Positions 34,124 through 42,202 of a stretch of 64,000 nt of DNA are shown one piece after another. The stretch comes from Ilumatobacter coccineus YM16-304 (GTDB taxonomy: Bacteria; Actinomycetota; Acidimicrobiia; Acidimicrobiales; Ilumatobacteraceae): assembly GCF_000348785.1 (NCBI RefSeq), contig NC_020520.1, positions 1,674,001 through 1,738,000 on the forward strand, written 5' to 3'. The notes beneath the pieces were generated by a model. The model had not been told where the DNA came from, ran no database searches, and saw only the letters and a list, made by a program, of their open reading frames with translations. The translations under genes were made by a program, and so were the position numbers. Position 1 is the stretch's first letter. Every line of letters starts with the position of its first letter.

Positions 34124-34145
34124 TTTTGCCTCAGATCGGTCCGTC
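34124..34145. repeat. Possible remnant of the TTTTGCCCC repeat
   Basis: TTTTGCC-TCAGATC followed by CGTC matches the left arm of the 29.8-kb units with a 2-nt deletion and a small insertion. It overlaps the stop codon of the large ATPase gene (TGA on the minus strand within GATCTGAGG). No matching second arm is visible. Confidence 0.3.
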
Positions 34146-37100
34146 GTGCTCGGGATCGTGCAGCACGGCGCCGGTCAGCCGATCGAGCGCTCCGACGACG
34201 CGCCCGACGCCATCGGCCGCCTCCGCACGGGCCCGAGCCCGTTCGAGGATCTCGTCCCAGCGTTCGGTCTCCGAGTCGGTCATCCTGCCGGTGAGCGCCT
34301 TGTAGGCGAGTGTGTTCTGCTCGGCTCGATCGGTGAGCGTCTGAGCTTCGGAGTTGTAGTGGTCGTCGACGACCGCATCGAGTTCGTCGGGGGTCATGAC
34401 CGGCACGATGCGCCCGGCGATCCGGGCCATGTTGCGGTACGAACCCTGCAAGAGGAACGGGGGAGCGGTGCGGTCGTCGTCGGAGGTCGCCGCCGAGGCG
34501 ATGTACGCCGCGTTGACCTTCAGCAACACGTTCTGAGCCCGTTGGAGCATGGCGACCGATCGCACCGTCGCGTCGAGTTCGGCGCCGTCCCACGCGTGTT
34601 GCAGGCCGGTCGAGTCGACCGGCCTGCGGCCCGAGGCCATGTCGAGCACCGGGGCGAGATCGTCGAGCAGCTTCGAGGCGTGCGGCGCGATGGTCGGACA
34701 CGCGGTGAGCGAGTTCTCGATGTACGACCGGGCGAACGCCTCGCCGTGCTCTCCCGAGACATCACCCAGGTTGAACACGTCGGACCGGTTGACGAGCATG
34801 TCGGGCATCTCGAAGCGGCCCCCACCGGTGGTGTAGGGGTTGCCGGCCATGACGACGCAGAAGCGCTTGCCGCGCAGGTCGAACGTGGTCGCCTCGCCGT
34901 CGGCGACACCCTCGATCCGGCGCGTGGCGTCGGCGAGCGGGATGAATCGTGAGAGCAGCACCGGTGACGTGTGCTGGATGTCGTCGAGATACAGCATCAC
35001 GTTGCGTCCCATCCGGAACGCGAGGTTGATCTTCTCGACTTCGGCCTTCGCCGCGGCGTTGGGCGCGTCGGCGGGGTCGAGGCTCGTCGTGTCGTGCCCG
35101 AGCGCTGGTCCGTTGACCTTCACGATGAGCAGTCCGAGTCGATCGGCGATCCACTCCATGAGCGTGGTCTTGCCGTAGCCGGGAGGCGAGACGACGACGA
35201 GGAGGCCTTGTCGAGCGACGTCGGTCGGATCGACCGTGCCGAGCTGACGACCGAGGTTCGGGCCGAACAGTGGCAACAGCGCGGTGTCGATCAGCGTGTT
35301 GCGAACGAAGCCCGCCATGACGCGCGGCCGGTGCTCGGCCAGCTTGACCCGTTCGCTCTGCACGTCGACGACACGCTTGCGGGCCGCCGAGTACGCAGGC
35401 CAGCGGGTCTGCATCTCGGCGAACAGCGCACCGGCGCCTTCGGCGAGTTCGTCGGTGCGGGTGACGAGTTGCCCGTCGACGATGCGCGGGTGGTCGGCGA
35501 CGAGGCCGCTGACGGTGAGCGCGCCGCCGTGGGTGACGCGTCGCACTGCGAGATCGGGCGTGGAGAGCATCGCCGCGCCTTCAGCGATGTCGAAGGCCTT
35601 GTCGGCTCGGGACTCGTCGGCGGCGACGTAGGCCGAGAGCCAGTCGCTGGCCAGCACGAATCGTTCGATCGGGTCGGGCTCGGCGGCGAGTGCCACGTCG
35701 AGTTCGGCCACGCCTTCGGCTCCGAGGTCGTTGCGCAGTTCGTCGACGAGCGCCGTGGCCGTCGACGACGCGATGACCGTGCCACCCGATGCGAGTTCGG
35801 CGACGAGATAATCGGCGGCTCGCTCGATCTGCACCTCGCCGAAGCCGGCGGTGGGGTCGGCAGGTGCGTCTGCCGGCGACGCGGGCGACGATTCGGCGAC
35901 GAACCGGGCGAGTTCGAGGCCCGCGTCGTCGACGAGTCGTTCGGTCGGCCCCGAGGCACGGAGCCGACGAGCGGCGGTGGCAGCGGCGGTCGACTTCGCC
36001 ACCCAGGACTCGACGGTGTCGGAGTCGAGCGTGGCCAGCCAGAGCCGTGCGAGTCCTCGCACGTGACCGGTGAATCGCAGGAGTGGCTCGGCTTCGAGCG
36101 ACGGGAGGATGGCCGTGAGGATGCGGGCCGCGTCGTGGTCGTGCACGCCGCGCTGATAGCCGTCGCCGTGGCGTCGCTCGGCTTCGGCCTGACACAGCTC
36201 GCTCATCTTCGCCGGGCTCGCGGTGGCGGTGAGCAACTCCTGCAGTCCGCCGGGCCGCTGGGTCATCGATTCGAGCACCGCCCAAGCGAGATACTCGCTG
36301 CGCGAGACCTCTGCGGTCTCGGACGGGAACGCACGTCCGAGGAGATCGGCGAACTCGGACAGTTGCTCGGTGACGTCGGCAGCGAAGTCGGTGGCGGTGA
36401 TGGTCGCGGCGATCGAGTCGTTGCCGCGTTCGTCGGTCCGCGCCGACAGGACCATCTCGAAGGGCTGGGTGTTCTGCGCGAGCCGGACCCCGCCGAGCAC
36501 GACGGCGCCGTCGTCGGACACGAGGGCGGCCTTGTCGCGGATGCGCCGACGGGCCTCCTCCATCGCGTCGCGCAGTCCGCTGCGCACCTCGGCGGCTCGT
36601 CCGGCGTCGTCGAGCGATTCGAGTTCGTCGGCGAGCTCGCGAACTCGCGAGGTGAGCTGATCGGTGGCGAAGAACGCAGCGACCTCCTTGTCGTCGTCGA
36701 ACTCGCTGGCGCGGCGAGTGACGGTGGCGAGGAGGCGGGTGGCGGCGTCGACGATGCGAGTGGCACGACGGTTGCGCTCGTCGAGCAGGGCGGTGCGGCG
36801 TTCGCCGACGACCTCGTGGGCCGACGCACGGAGCTCGGCGATCGACGCGCTGCGCTCGGGTTCGTCGCCGTAACGCGATTCGAGTCGCTCGATGGTGACG
36901 AGGAGGCGGGCGAGAACGCTGTCGCAGTCTTCTGGCGTCGCCGCGCCGGCGACCGAGCCGTTGAGGGTCTGTTCGACCAGTGCGAGTTCGGCGTCGAACG
37001 CCGCGGTCGCTTCGGTGGCGCCGAGATTCCGTCGCTTCGAGTCGAGCTGCGCCTGTACCCGGTTGGCGGTGCCCGTGACGTCGGCGACGCTGCGCACGAT

Positions 37101-39095
37101 CGCCGTGCGGACCGTCGGATCGCCACCTTCGAGCGCCGACACCGTGTCGACGACGGCATCGAGATCGTCTTGCAGCCCGGCGAGTGTGGTGGCGATGTCG
37201 TCGAGTTGCGCCGACGTCGTTGCGTCGGCGACCGCTGCTTCGCTCGACGCGATCTTCGATTCGAGGGTGGAGAAGGCGGCGGGACGCGACAGCACGTCGA
37301 CCGCCCGCTCGGACAGCTCGGCCACTCCGGCGTCGAGTTCGCCGACGAGCAGTTCGACCCGCTCGGTGTCGATGCCGTCGGTGTCGGCCACGACCGACAT
37401 CTCGCCGCGCGCTCGTCGCAGTTGTCCGAGGGCCGAGACCACCTGGTCGGGGTTGGACGCGGTGGCGATTCCGTTGAGCACGTGTCGCACGTCGGTCTCG
37501 GCGGCGGCCAGCGTGGCGCGGGCAGCCGAACGCTTGCGCTCGACGAGCTTGTGTTCGTCGAGCAGTTGACCAGCGGTGATCAGCACTTCGTGTGCCGCTG
37601 CGCCGATCCCGTGGGCCTCGTCGTCGACGAACCAGAGGTGTTGGTCCATCGCCCGTCGGGTGGCCGCGGCGAGCGCTTCCCACGATCGGGCGTTGGGTCG
37701 CTCGTCTCGGCTGAGTCGGACGATGTCGTACACGTCGCCGAGACCGGCGACGAGCGCTGCGTTGCCGACCCGCAACGACCAGGCGTCGCCATCGGCGGCG
37801 ACGGGGACGTAGGTCGTGTCGGCGAACGGTGTGGTCCACCACTGGATCGGATGGATCTTGGCCGCGTCGGAGTCCTGCGGCTGATCGCGGAAGAGGATCA
37901 TCGACCCGTCGGCGAACGTGGCGAATCCGTGGCAGGCGATGACCTGGGCGATCTCACGGCGCACCAGGTTGTACGGCATGAGGAGGTACTCGCCGCTCTC
38001 GCGGCGGTGGAACACGTAGAGCACGTCCTCGCCGTTCGGTGCGGCGACGAGTTCTTCGAACTGCAGCCCGTCGACGTCGACGTCGAACGTGCGCGTGCCC
38101 GTCGACGTGAGGTGGTAGCCACCGGGGAAGACGATGCCCTCGCCGCCAGGGAGCAGGCGTGACGCGACGCCCGCGGCATCGACTCGCGTGCCGGCCCGCG
38201 ACCGACGCGAGAACACGTACGTACGCGGGTCCTCCTCGTACAGACGCACTCGGATGAGCAGGATGTCGCCGATGGTGAGGTAGTCGACGCCGAGGTCGGC
38301 GAGCGACTGGCCGGAGTTCGCGATGGCTTCGTCGATCTCCGCGTGCGAACCGCCTTCGCCGGTCTCGACGCGGAGTTGGAGGCGACCGCCGCGGAACCCG
38401 ATGAAGACCTCGTCGAGCACCGACACGACCGGGTGGGCGCCGGCCCGTTGGTCTTCACGCGTCGACGTCGACCACTCCTGATCGTGTGCGGAGGGCCAGG
38501 TGTAGTCACGTTCGCCGCGCCCGTCGGTGAACGTGGCGCGCCGTTCGGCGCCTTCGCCGGTCAGCGCCCACCGGAAGACGCGTACGTCGTCGACGCGGTC
38601 ACCGACCTGGAACACGGCGAGCAACTGGTTCTGCGTGGTGCGCAGATCGCTGAAGCGCGTCTTGCCGTAGAAGCGGACGAGTTTGTCGAACTCCTCACGA
38701 AACGCCGGCTCTGCCAGGAAGTTGCGATCGTCGTCGGCAGCGACGGGGGAGAGCGTCGGTTCGTCGCTCTCGATGTCGGACACGGAGTAGAGCGCGAACA
38801 CCTGCTCGGGCTGCTGCACGCTGAGCTCGACGTCGATGTTGAAGCCCAGCAGGAGCAGGTCGCCGATGCGGGCGATGTCGCGCGGGAGGCACGCGAGGTC
38901 GGTCGCCAGACGGTCGGCCCCGCTGAGCGAGAGTCCGACCGAACCGAACGACGCCACCCGGGCGTCGTCGATCTGTCGTGCGATGCGTTCGAGTTCGGTG
39001 ACCTGCGTGGCCACGCGCCGACGCAACAGGTCGTACGACCCGCCGCGCAGCGCCTCGGATCCGTGCTCCTCGCTCGGTGCAGCTTCGTCAGTCAT
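34131..39095 (-). CDS. Large AAA+ ATPase ('DNA repair ATPase' family) linked to flotillin
   Basis: A 1,654-aa cytoplasmic ATPase. The N-terminal ~480 residues are a beta-rich region of the type annotated DUF3686 (from memory of the family). A helical, coiled-coil-like middle covers roughly 500-900. A classical AAA+ module is near the C-terminus: Walker A VSPPGYGKTTLMEW near 1300, Walker B VMLYLDDIQHTSP and sensor VMAGNPYTTGG. The family name is historical; its neighbourhood with SPFH/flotillin and OB-fold membrane proteins points to membrane maintenance or stress. ATG 39095 was preferred because the upstream in-frame ATG 39125 falls in a palindromic repeat. It lies downstream of the flotillin gene on the same strand. 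Confidence 0.85.
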   Translation of the reverse strand: MTDEAAPSEEHGSEALRGGSYDLLRRRVATQVTELERIARQIDDARVASFGSVGLSLSGADRLATDLACLPRDIARIGDLLLLGFNIDVELSVQQPEQVFALYSVSDIESDEPTLSPVAADDDRNFLAEPAFREEFDKLVRFYGKTRFSDLRTTQNQLLAVFQVGDRVDDVRVFRWALTGEGAERRATFTDGRGERDYTWPSAHDQEWSTSTREDQRAGAHPVVSVLDEVFIGFRGGRLQLRVETGEGGSHAEIDEAIANSGQSLADLGVDYLTIGDILLIRVRLYEEDPRTYVFSRRSRAGTRVDAAGVASRLLPGGEGIVFPGGYHLTSTGTRTFDVDVDGLQFEELVAAPNGEDVLYVFHRRESGEYLLMPYNLVRREIAQVIACHGFATFADGSMILFRDQPQDSDAAKIHPIQWWTTPFADTTYVPVAADGDAWSLRVGNAALVAGLGDVYDIVRLSRDERPNARSWEALAAATRRAMDQHLWFVDDEAHGIGAAAHEVLITAGQLLDEHKLVERKRSAARATLAAAETDVRHVLNGIATASNPDQVVSALGQLRRARGEMSVVADTDGIDTERVELLVGELDAGVAELSERAVDVLSRPAAFSTLESKIASSEAAVADATTSAQLDDIATTLAGLQDDLDAVVDTVSALEGGDPTVRTAIVRSVADVTGTANRVQAQLDSKRRNLGATEATAAFDAELALVEQTLNGSVAGAATPEDCDSVLARLLVTIERLESRYGDEPERSASIAELRASAHEVVGERRTALLDERNRRATRIVDAATRLLATVTRRASEFDDDKEVAAFFATDQLTSRVRELADELESLDDAGRAAEVRSGLRDAMEEARRRIRDKAALVSDDGAVVLGGVRLAQNTQPFEMVLSARTDERGNDSIAATITATDFAADVTEQLSEFADLLGRAFPSETAEVSRSEYLAWAVLESMTQRPGGLQELLTATASPAKMSELCQAEAERRHGDGYQRGVHDHDAARILTAILPSLEAEPLLRFTGHVRGLARLWLATLDSDTVESWVAKSTAAATAARRLRASGPTERLVDDAGLELARFVAESSPASPADAPADPTAGFGEVQIERAADYLVAELASGGTVIASSTATALVDELRNDLGAEGVAELDVALAAEPDPIERFVLASDWLSAYVAADESRADKAFDIAEGAAMLSTPDLAVRRVTHGGALTVSGLVADHPRIVDGQLVTRTDELAEGAGALFAEMQTRWPAYSAARKRVVDVQSERVKLAEHRPRVMAGFVRNTLIDTALLPLFGPNLGRQLGTVDPTDVARQGLLVVVSPPGYGKTTLMEWIADRLGLLIVKVNGPALGHDTTSLDPADAPNAAAKAEVEKINLAFRMGRNVMLYLDDIQHTSPVLLSRFIPLADATRRIEGVADGEATTFDLRGKRFCVVMAGNPYTTGGGRFEMPDMLVNRSDVFNLGDVSGEHGEAFARSYIENSLTACPTIAPHASKLLDDLAPVLDMASGRRPVDSTGLQHAWDGAELDATVRSVAMLQRAQNVLLKVNAAYIASAATSDDDRTAPPFLLQGSYRNMARIAGRIVPVMTPDELDAVVDDHYNSEAQTLTDRAEQNTLAYKALTGRMTDSETERWDEILERARARAEAADGVGRVVGALDRLTGAVLHDPEHDGPI

Positions 39096-39126
39096 CGCAA
39101 CCGAACGCGCGGGAACGGGCGTCATC

Positions 39127-39141
39127 CGGTGTCAGACACCG
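39127..39141. repeat. GGTGTCAGACACC palindrome, degenerate flanks
   Basis: The 15-nt core CGGTGTC-A-GACACCG is perfect. Outer arms GCGTCATC and GATGCG are present but out of register by about two bases. It lies between the flotillin stop and the ATPase start. Confidence 0.65.
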
Positions 39142-39161
39142 TTTGATGCGGGAGCCGCGGG

Positions 39162-41192
39162 TCATTTGGGGTCGGTGTCGATGACGTTGCTGACCGACTG
39201 GTCGGCCAAGCCGCTCGATTCGACGGCCGACTTGAGTTGATCGATCAGCGCCGACGCTCCGTCGCTGTCGCCGATGCGTCCGCCGAGTCGAGCGACGAAC
39301 TCCGCGAGCGTGAGGTCGCGGATGCCGGCGGCACCGATGCCACCGACGCCAGCGGCGACGTCTTGGACGATGTTGGCCTCGCCGTCGAGGTATGGCGCCA
39401 GCATCTTCGAAGCGCCGCTGCTCGAGTTGACGAATCCGTCGATCGCCTGGCCGTGCCCGGCGGCCGAGAGGATGCGTTCGACGATGCCCTCGTCGGACAC
39501 GATGGTCATGTCGGCGTGCGACAGCGACTCGCCGAGTGCCGCAGCCGCCGACTTGGCGACGTCGGCCTTCGCCTGGACGCTGGCCAACGCGACGTCGCGG
39601 TCGGTCTCGAGCTGCAGGCGGAACTCCTCGTGGTCTTGGCCGGCGGCGGTCATCGCGCCGACACCTTCGGCCTTGGCCTGCAGACCCTGGCCTTCGCCTT
39701 CGAGGCGGGCCTTGGTGGCGGCACCCTCTGCGGCGCCGAGTGCTTCGACGGCGCTGGCGTCGGCCTGCTTGACCTCGACCTCGGCCAGGCCGGTCGCCCG
39801 GATCGCCTCGGCACGCTCGCGCTCGACCTGCACGGTCGCCAAACCGTCGGCGGCCTGCTCGGCCTGCTTGCCTTCGGCGCGACGCTGGGAGGCGAGCGAG
39901 TCCTGTTGGGCGGCGTCGGCGTTGGCTCGGGCGAGAATCGTGGCCCGCTCGGCTTCCGACGTGGCGGCCTGGCGGGCGGCCTCTGCCTCCTTGACCGTGC
40001 CGACGAACAGTGCCTGCGCGGTCCCTTCGGCGGTGCGGATCTCGGCGTCGGCTCGGCGCTGAGCGTCTTCGACGACGCGCAGTGTGGCGATGGCTTCTTC
40101 CTTCTCGGCGACGCCGAGATCGGCTTCGACGCGACCCCGTGCGACGTCGGCGAGCTCGCGGGCTCGCTCCTCCTTCTCCTTGTTGGCTTCGGCGACGGCG
40201 GTCTCACGGCCGGTCACGGCGAGCAAGCGGTCGCGCTCGATGTTCTCCGACTCGACCTTCACCACGCGTTCGCGGTTCAACCCGGCGATCGCGACCTCGC
40301 GGTCCTTGTTCTCGTTGGCCACGCCGATGCCCTGCTCGGCCTGGAGGCGAGCCTCTTCGGCACGCTTGCGCTCGGTCTCCTCGACCAGTTTCGCTTCGGA
40401 GTCGGCCTGGGCCTGGACGGTGCGGATCTCCTGCTGCTGGCGGGCCTCGGCCTCGGCACGATCGCGCTCCATCTCGAACACGGCCTTGTCGGCATCGACC
40501 GTGCGGCGCGTGGTCTCTTCACGCTCGAGCTGCTCGGCCTTGTTGGTCTCGATGTGCTGGATGGCGGTTCGCTCGGTGATCTTGCGGATGCCGTCGGCGT
40601 CGAGGATGTTGTCGGGATCGAAGTCGGCGAGCGGCGTCTGCTCGAGGTAGTCGATCGCGACGTCTTCGAGGACGTAGCCGTTGAGGTCCTTGCCGATGAT
40701 CTCGACGATCTCGTCGCGGAAGCTGTCGCGGTCGGTGTAGAGCGATTCGAAGTCGAACTTCTTGCCGACGGTCTTGAGCGCTTCGGAGAACTTGGCGGCG
40801 AACAGCGTGTTGAGCGTGGCGATGTCGGACGCTCGGTCGCACCCGATGGCCTGGGCGACCTTCTTGACGGCCTGCTCGGTCGGATCGACCTTGACGAAGA
40901 ACTCGACCGAGATGTCGGCGCGGATGTTGTCTTTGCAGATCAGACCGTTGCCTTTGCCGCGGCGCTCGATCTGGATGTTCTTGACCGAGATGTCCATGAT
41001 CTCGGCTTTATGGATGACCGGAATGACGATCTGGCCGGTGAAGGTGACCACGACGGAGCGCCACTTCGACACGACGAGCGCCTGGCCCTGTGGGACCTTG
41101 CGGAACAATCGTGACACCAACAGCGCGACGACGAAGATGACGATGACGACCACGATCACGACGATCGCTGCGGCGGCGAGGACGCTACCCAT
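39162..41192 (-). CDS. Flotillin-like SPFH/Band-7 membrane protein (YqiK-like)
   Basis: A 676-aa scaffold protein. One N-terminal membrane helix (about residues 5-30) is followed by an SPFH domain (VPQGQALVVSKWRSVVVTFTGQIVIPVIHKAE ... about 50-210). Then comes a very long Glu/Ala-rich coiled coil (about 220-560), as in flotillins, and a Gly-rich C-terminal tail. Such proteins oligomerise in membrane microdomains. ATG 41192 was chosen because the helix starts there; GAGAG lies at ribosome-binding distance and the transcript seems to have a leader of about 110 nt. It lies between the OB-fold membrane gene and the AAA+ ATPase gene. Confidence 0.9.
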   Translation of the reverse strand: MGSVLAAAAIVVIVVVIVIFVVALLVSRLFRKVPQGQALVVSKWRSVVVTFTGQIVIPVIHKAEIMDISVKNIQIERRGKGNGLICKDNIRADISVEFFVKVDPTEQAVKKVAQAIGCDRASDIATLNTLFAAKFSEALKTVGKKFDFESLYTDRDSFRDEIVEIIGKDLNGYVLEDVAIDYLEQTPLADFDPDNILDADGIRKITERTAIQHIETNKAEQLEREETTRRTVDADKAVFEMERDRAEAEARQQQEIRTVQAQADSEAKLVEETERKRAEEARLQAEQGIGVANENKDREVAIAGLNRERVVKVESENIERDRLLAVTGRETAVAEANKEKEERARELADVARGRVEADLGVAEKEEAIATLRVVEDAQRRADAEIRTAEGTAQALFVGTVKEAEAARQAATSEAERATILARANADAAQQDSLASQRRAEGKQAEQAADGLATVQVERERAEAIRATGLAEVEVKQADASAVEALGAAEGAATKARLEGEGQGLQAKAEGVGAMTAAGQDHEEFRLQLETDRDVALASVQAKADVAKSAAAALGESLSHADMTIVSDEGIVERILSAAGHGQAIDGFVNSSSGASKMLAPYLDGEANIVQDVAAGVGGIGAAGIRDLTLAEFVARLGGRIGDSDGASALIDQLKSAVESSGLADQSVSNVIDTDPK

Positions 41193-41214
41193 TGAGGCAC
41201 TCTCTTTTCTGGTT

Positions 41215-41243
41215 GTCTCGGCCTCGGAGCGGAACGCCGAGAC
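41215..41243. other. Hairpin in the flotillin gene leader
   Basis: GTCTCGGC (41215-41222) and GCCGAGAC (41236-41243) pair over 8 bp, 23 nt or more upstream of the flotillin ATG, in a 248-nt gap with no gene. It could be a leader structure or a terminator of the upstream gene. The rest of the gap shows a minus-strand TAGCGT near 41309 and nothing else I can name. Confidence 0.3.
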
Positions 41244-41440
41244 GGTGGTGAGGATGTGTCGAGGCAGCGGGCCGTGTGGACCGTGCGCTGTTCGGCCACC
41301 CGGCGGCAACGCTAGGTGAGGTGCGCATCGCTGTGCTCCGGATTCGGTGATCTTCGTCGATCGTGCCAGAGCGGGGTGAACGCGGCGTGAACCGGCGGGA
41401 TGAGGTCACGACGGAGCACGCCGTCGAGAACGGATGCTCG

Positions 41441-42067
41441 TCACGATTCGGCGAGTTCGGCCGGCACTCGGTCGACGATGAAGTCGTCGGTCGCTTCGAC
41501 CCAGTCGACGAGGAGCGCTCGATCGCCTCGCTTGAGTTCGCCGGCTGCGAGGCCGGCACCGGTGGTGGTGCGGATGTCGACCGTCGAGACCGTGCCGTCG
41601 GGCCAGGTGGCTTCGCCTCGTCCGCTCGACTCGGTGACGGTCGCCGAGCGGACCTCGGCGATGCGGCCCAGCAGATCTCGCTTCGACGGTGCGGTCTGGG
41701 TGACGAAGATGCGGCCGAGCTTCGGGGCGATCCAGATCGTCACCCCCAGCGCGAACACCGCGGCGCCGATGCCGACCACGACGGAGAGGATCGCGAGCGC
41801 GGTGCCCGAACGCGAGTCGAGGAGGAACACGCTGGCCAGGACCGACGCGAACCACCCGGCGAGCCCGACGCTGGTGAGCAGGATCGTGGTGGGAACCTCG
41901 GAGAGGTGCAGCGGTTCGAGCGCGTCGTCGAGCAGGCCGTCGGCGGCGTCGGCCTCGATGTCGAGCACGCCGACGAGTGAGAGCAGCCACATCGCCGCGC
42001 AGATCGCCAGCAGCGCGGTGAAGACGATCGTGGGGAGTTCGACTGATGCACGGAGTACGTCGGCCAT
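41441..42067 (-). CDS. OB-fold membrane protein (YqiJ/NfeD-like)
   Basis: A 208-aa protein with three membrane helices (about residues 12-35, 60-82, 90-112), then a C-terminal OB-fold-like domain starting at LGRIAEVRSATVTESSGRGEATW. In this, small beta strands end with RGDRALLVDWVEATDDFIVDRVP. This is the layout of YqiJ and NfeD partners of flotillin-like proteins. It is the first gene of a minus-strand series: this gene, the flotillin gene (after 248 nt) and the AAA+ ATPase. Confidence 0.8.
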   Translation of the reverse strand: MADVLRASVELPTIVFTALLAICAAMWLLSLVGVLDIEADAADGLLDDALEPLHLSEVPTTILLTSVGLAGWFASVLASVFLLDSRSGTALAILSVVVGIGAAVFALGVTIWIAPKLGRIFVTQTAPSKRDLLGRIAEVRSATVTESSGRGEATWPDGTVSTVDIRTTTGAGLAAGELKRGDRALLVDWVEATDDFIVDRVPAELAES

Positions 42068-42095
42068 GTCATCATCATGCCGGAACCCGCGGTGT

Positions 42096-42113
42096 CGCTC
42101 GACACGTCGAGCG
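42096..42113. promoter_or_regulatory. Inverted repeat upstream of the YqiJ-like gene
   Basis: CGCTCGAC-AC-GTCGAGCG is a perfect 8+8 palindrome about 29-46 nt upstream of the ATG at 42067, a position suited to an operator. The factor is unknown. Confidence 0.35.
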
Positions 42114-42152
42114 CCGAAAACATCGAACCGTCACAATGCTGCGTCATGGTGA

Positions 42153-42202
42153 CTCAACATCTGAGTCGCGGGTCTCAGCTCGTGAGCAGGTCAGATGTTG
42201 AG
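42153..42202 (-). terminator. Terminator hairpin at the end of the first GGDEF-EAL gene
   Basis: CTCAACATCTGA (42153-42164) pairs perfectly with TCAGATGTTGAG (42191-42202), a 12-bp stem with a 26-nt loop that itself can pair (CTCA/TGAG). The stop codon of the gene is inside the stem. Confidence 0.55.

Noticed and set aside
34971-38162. 1,063-codon plus-strand open frame
   Set aside because: Mirror frame of the AAA+ ATPase gene with biased composition (Val/Gly/Arg/Glu) and no recognisable motif.
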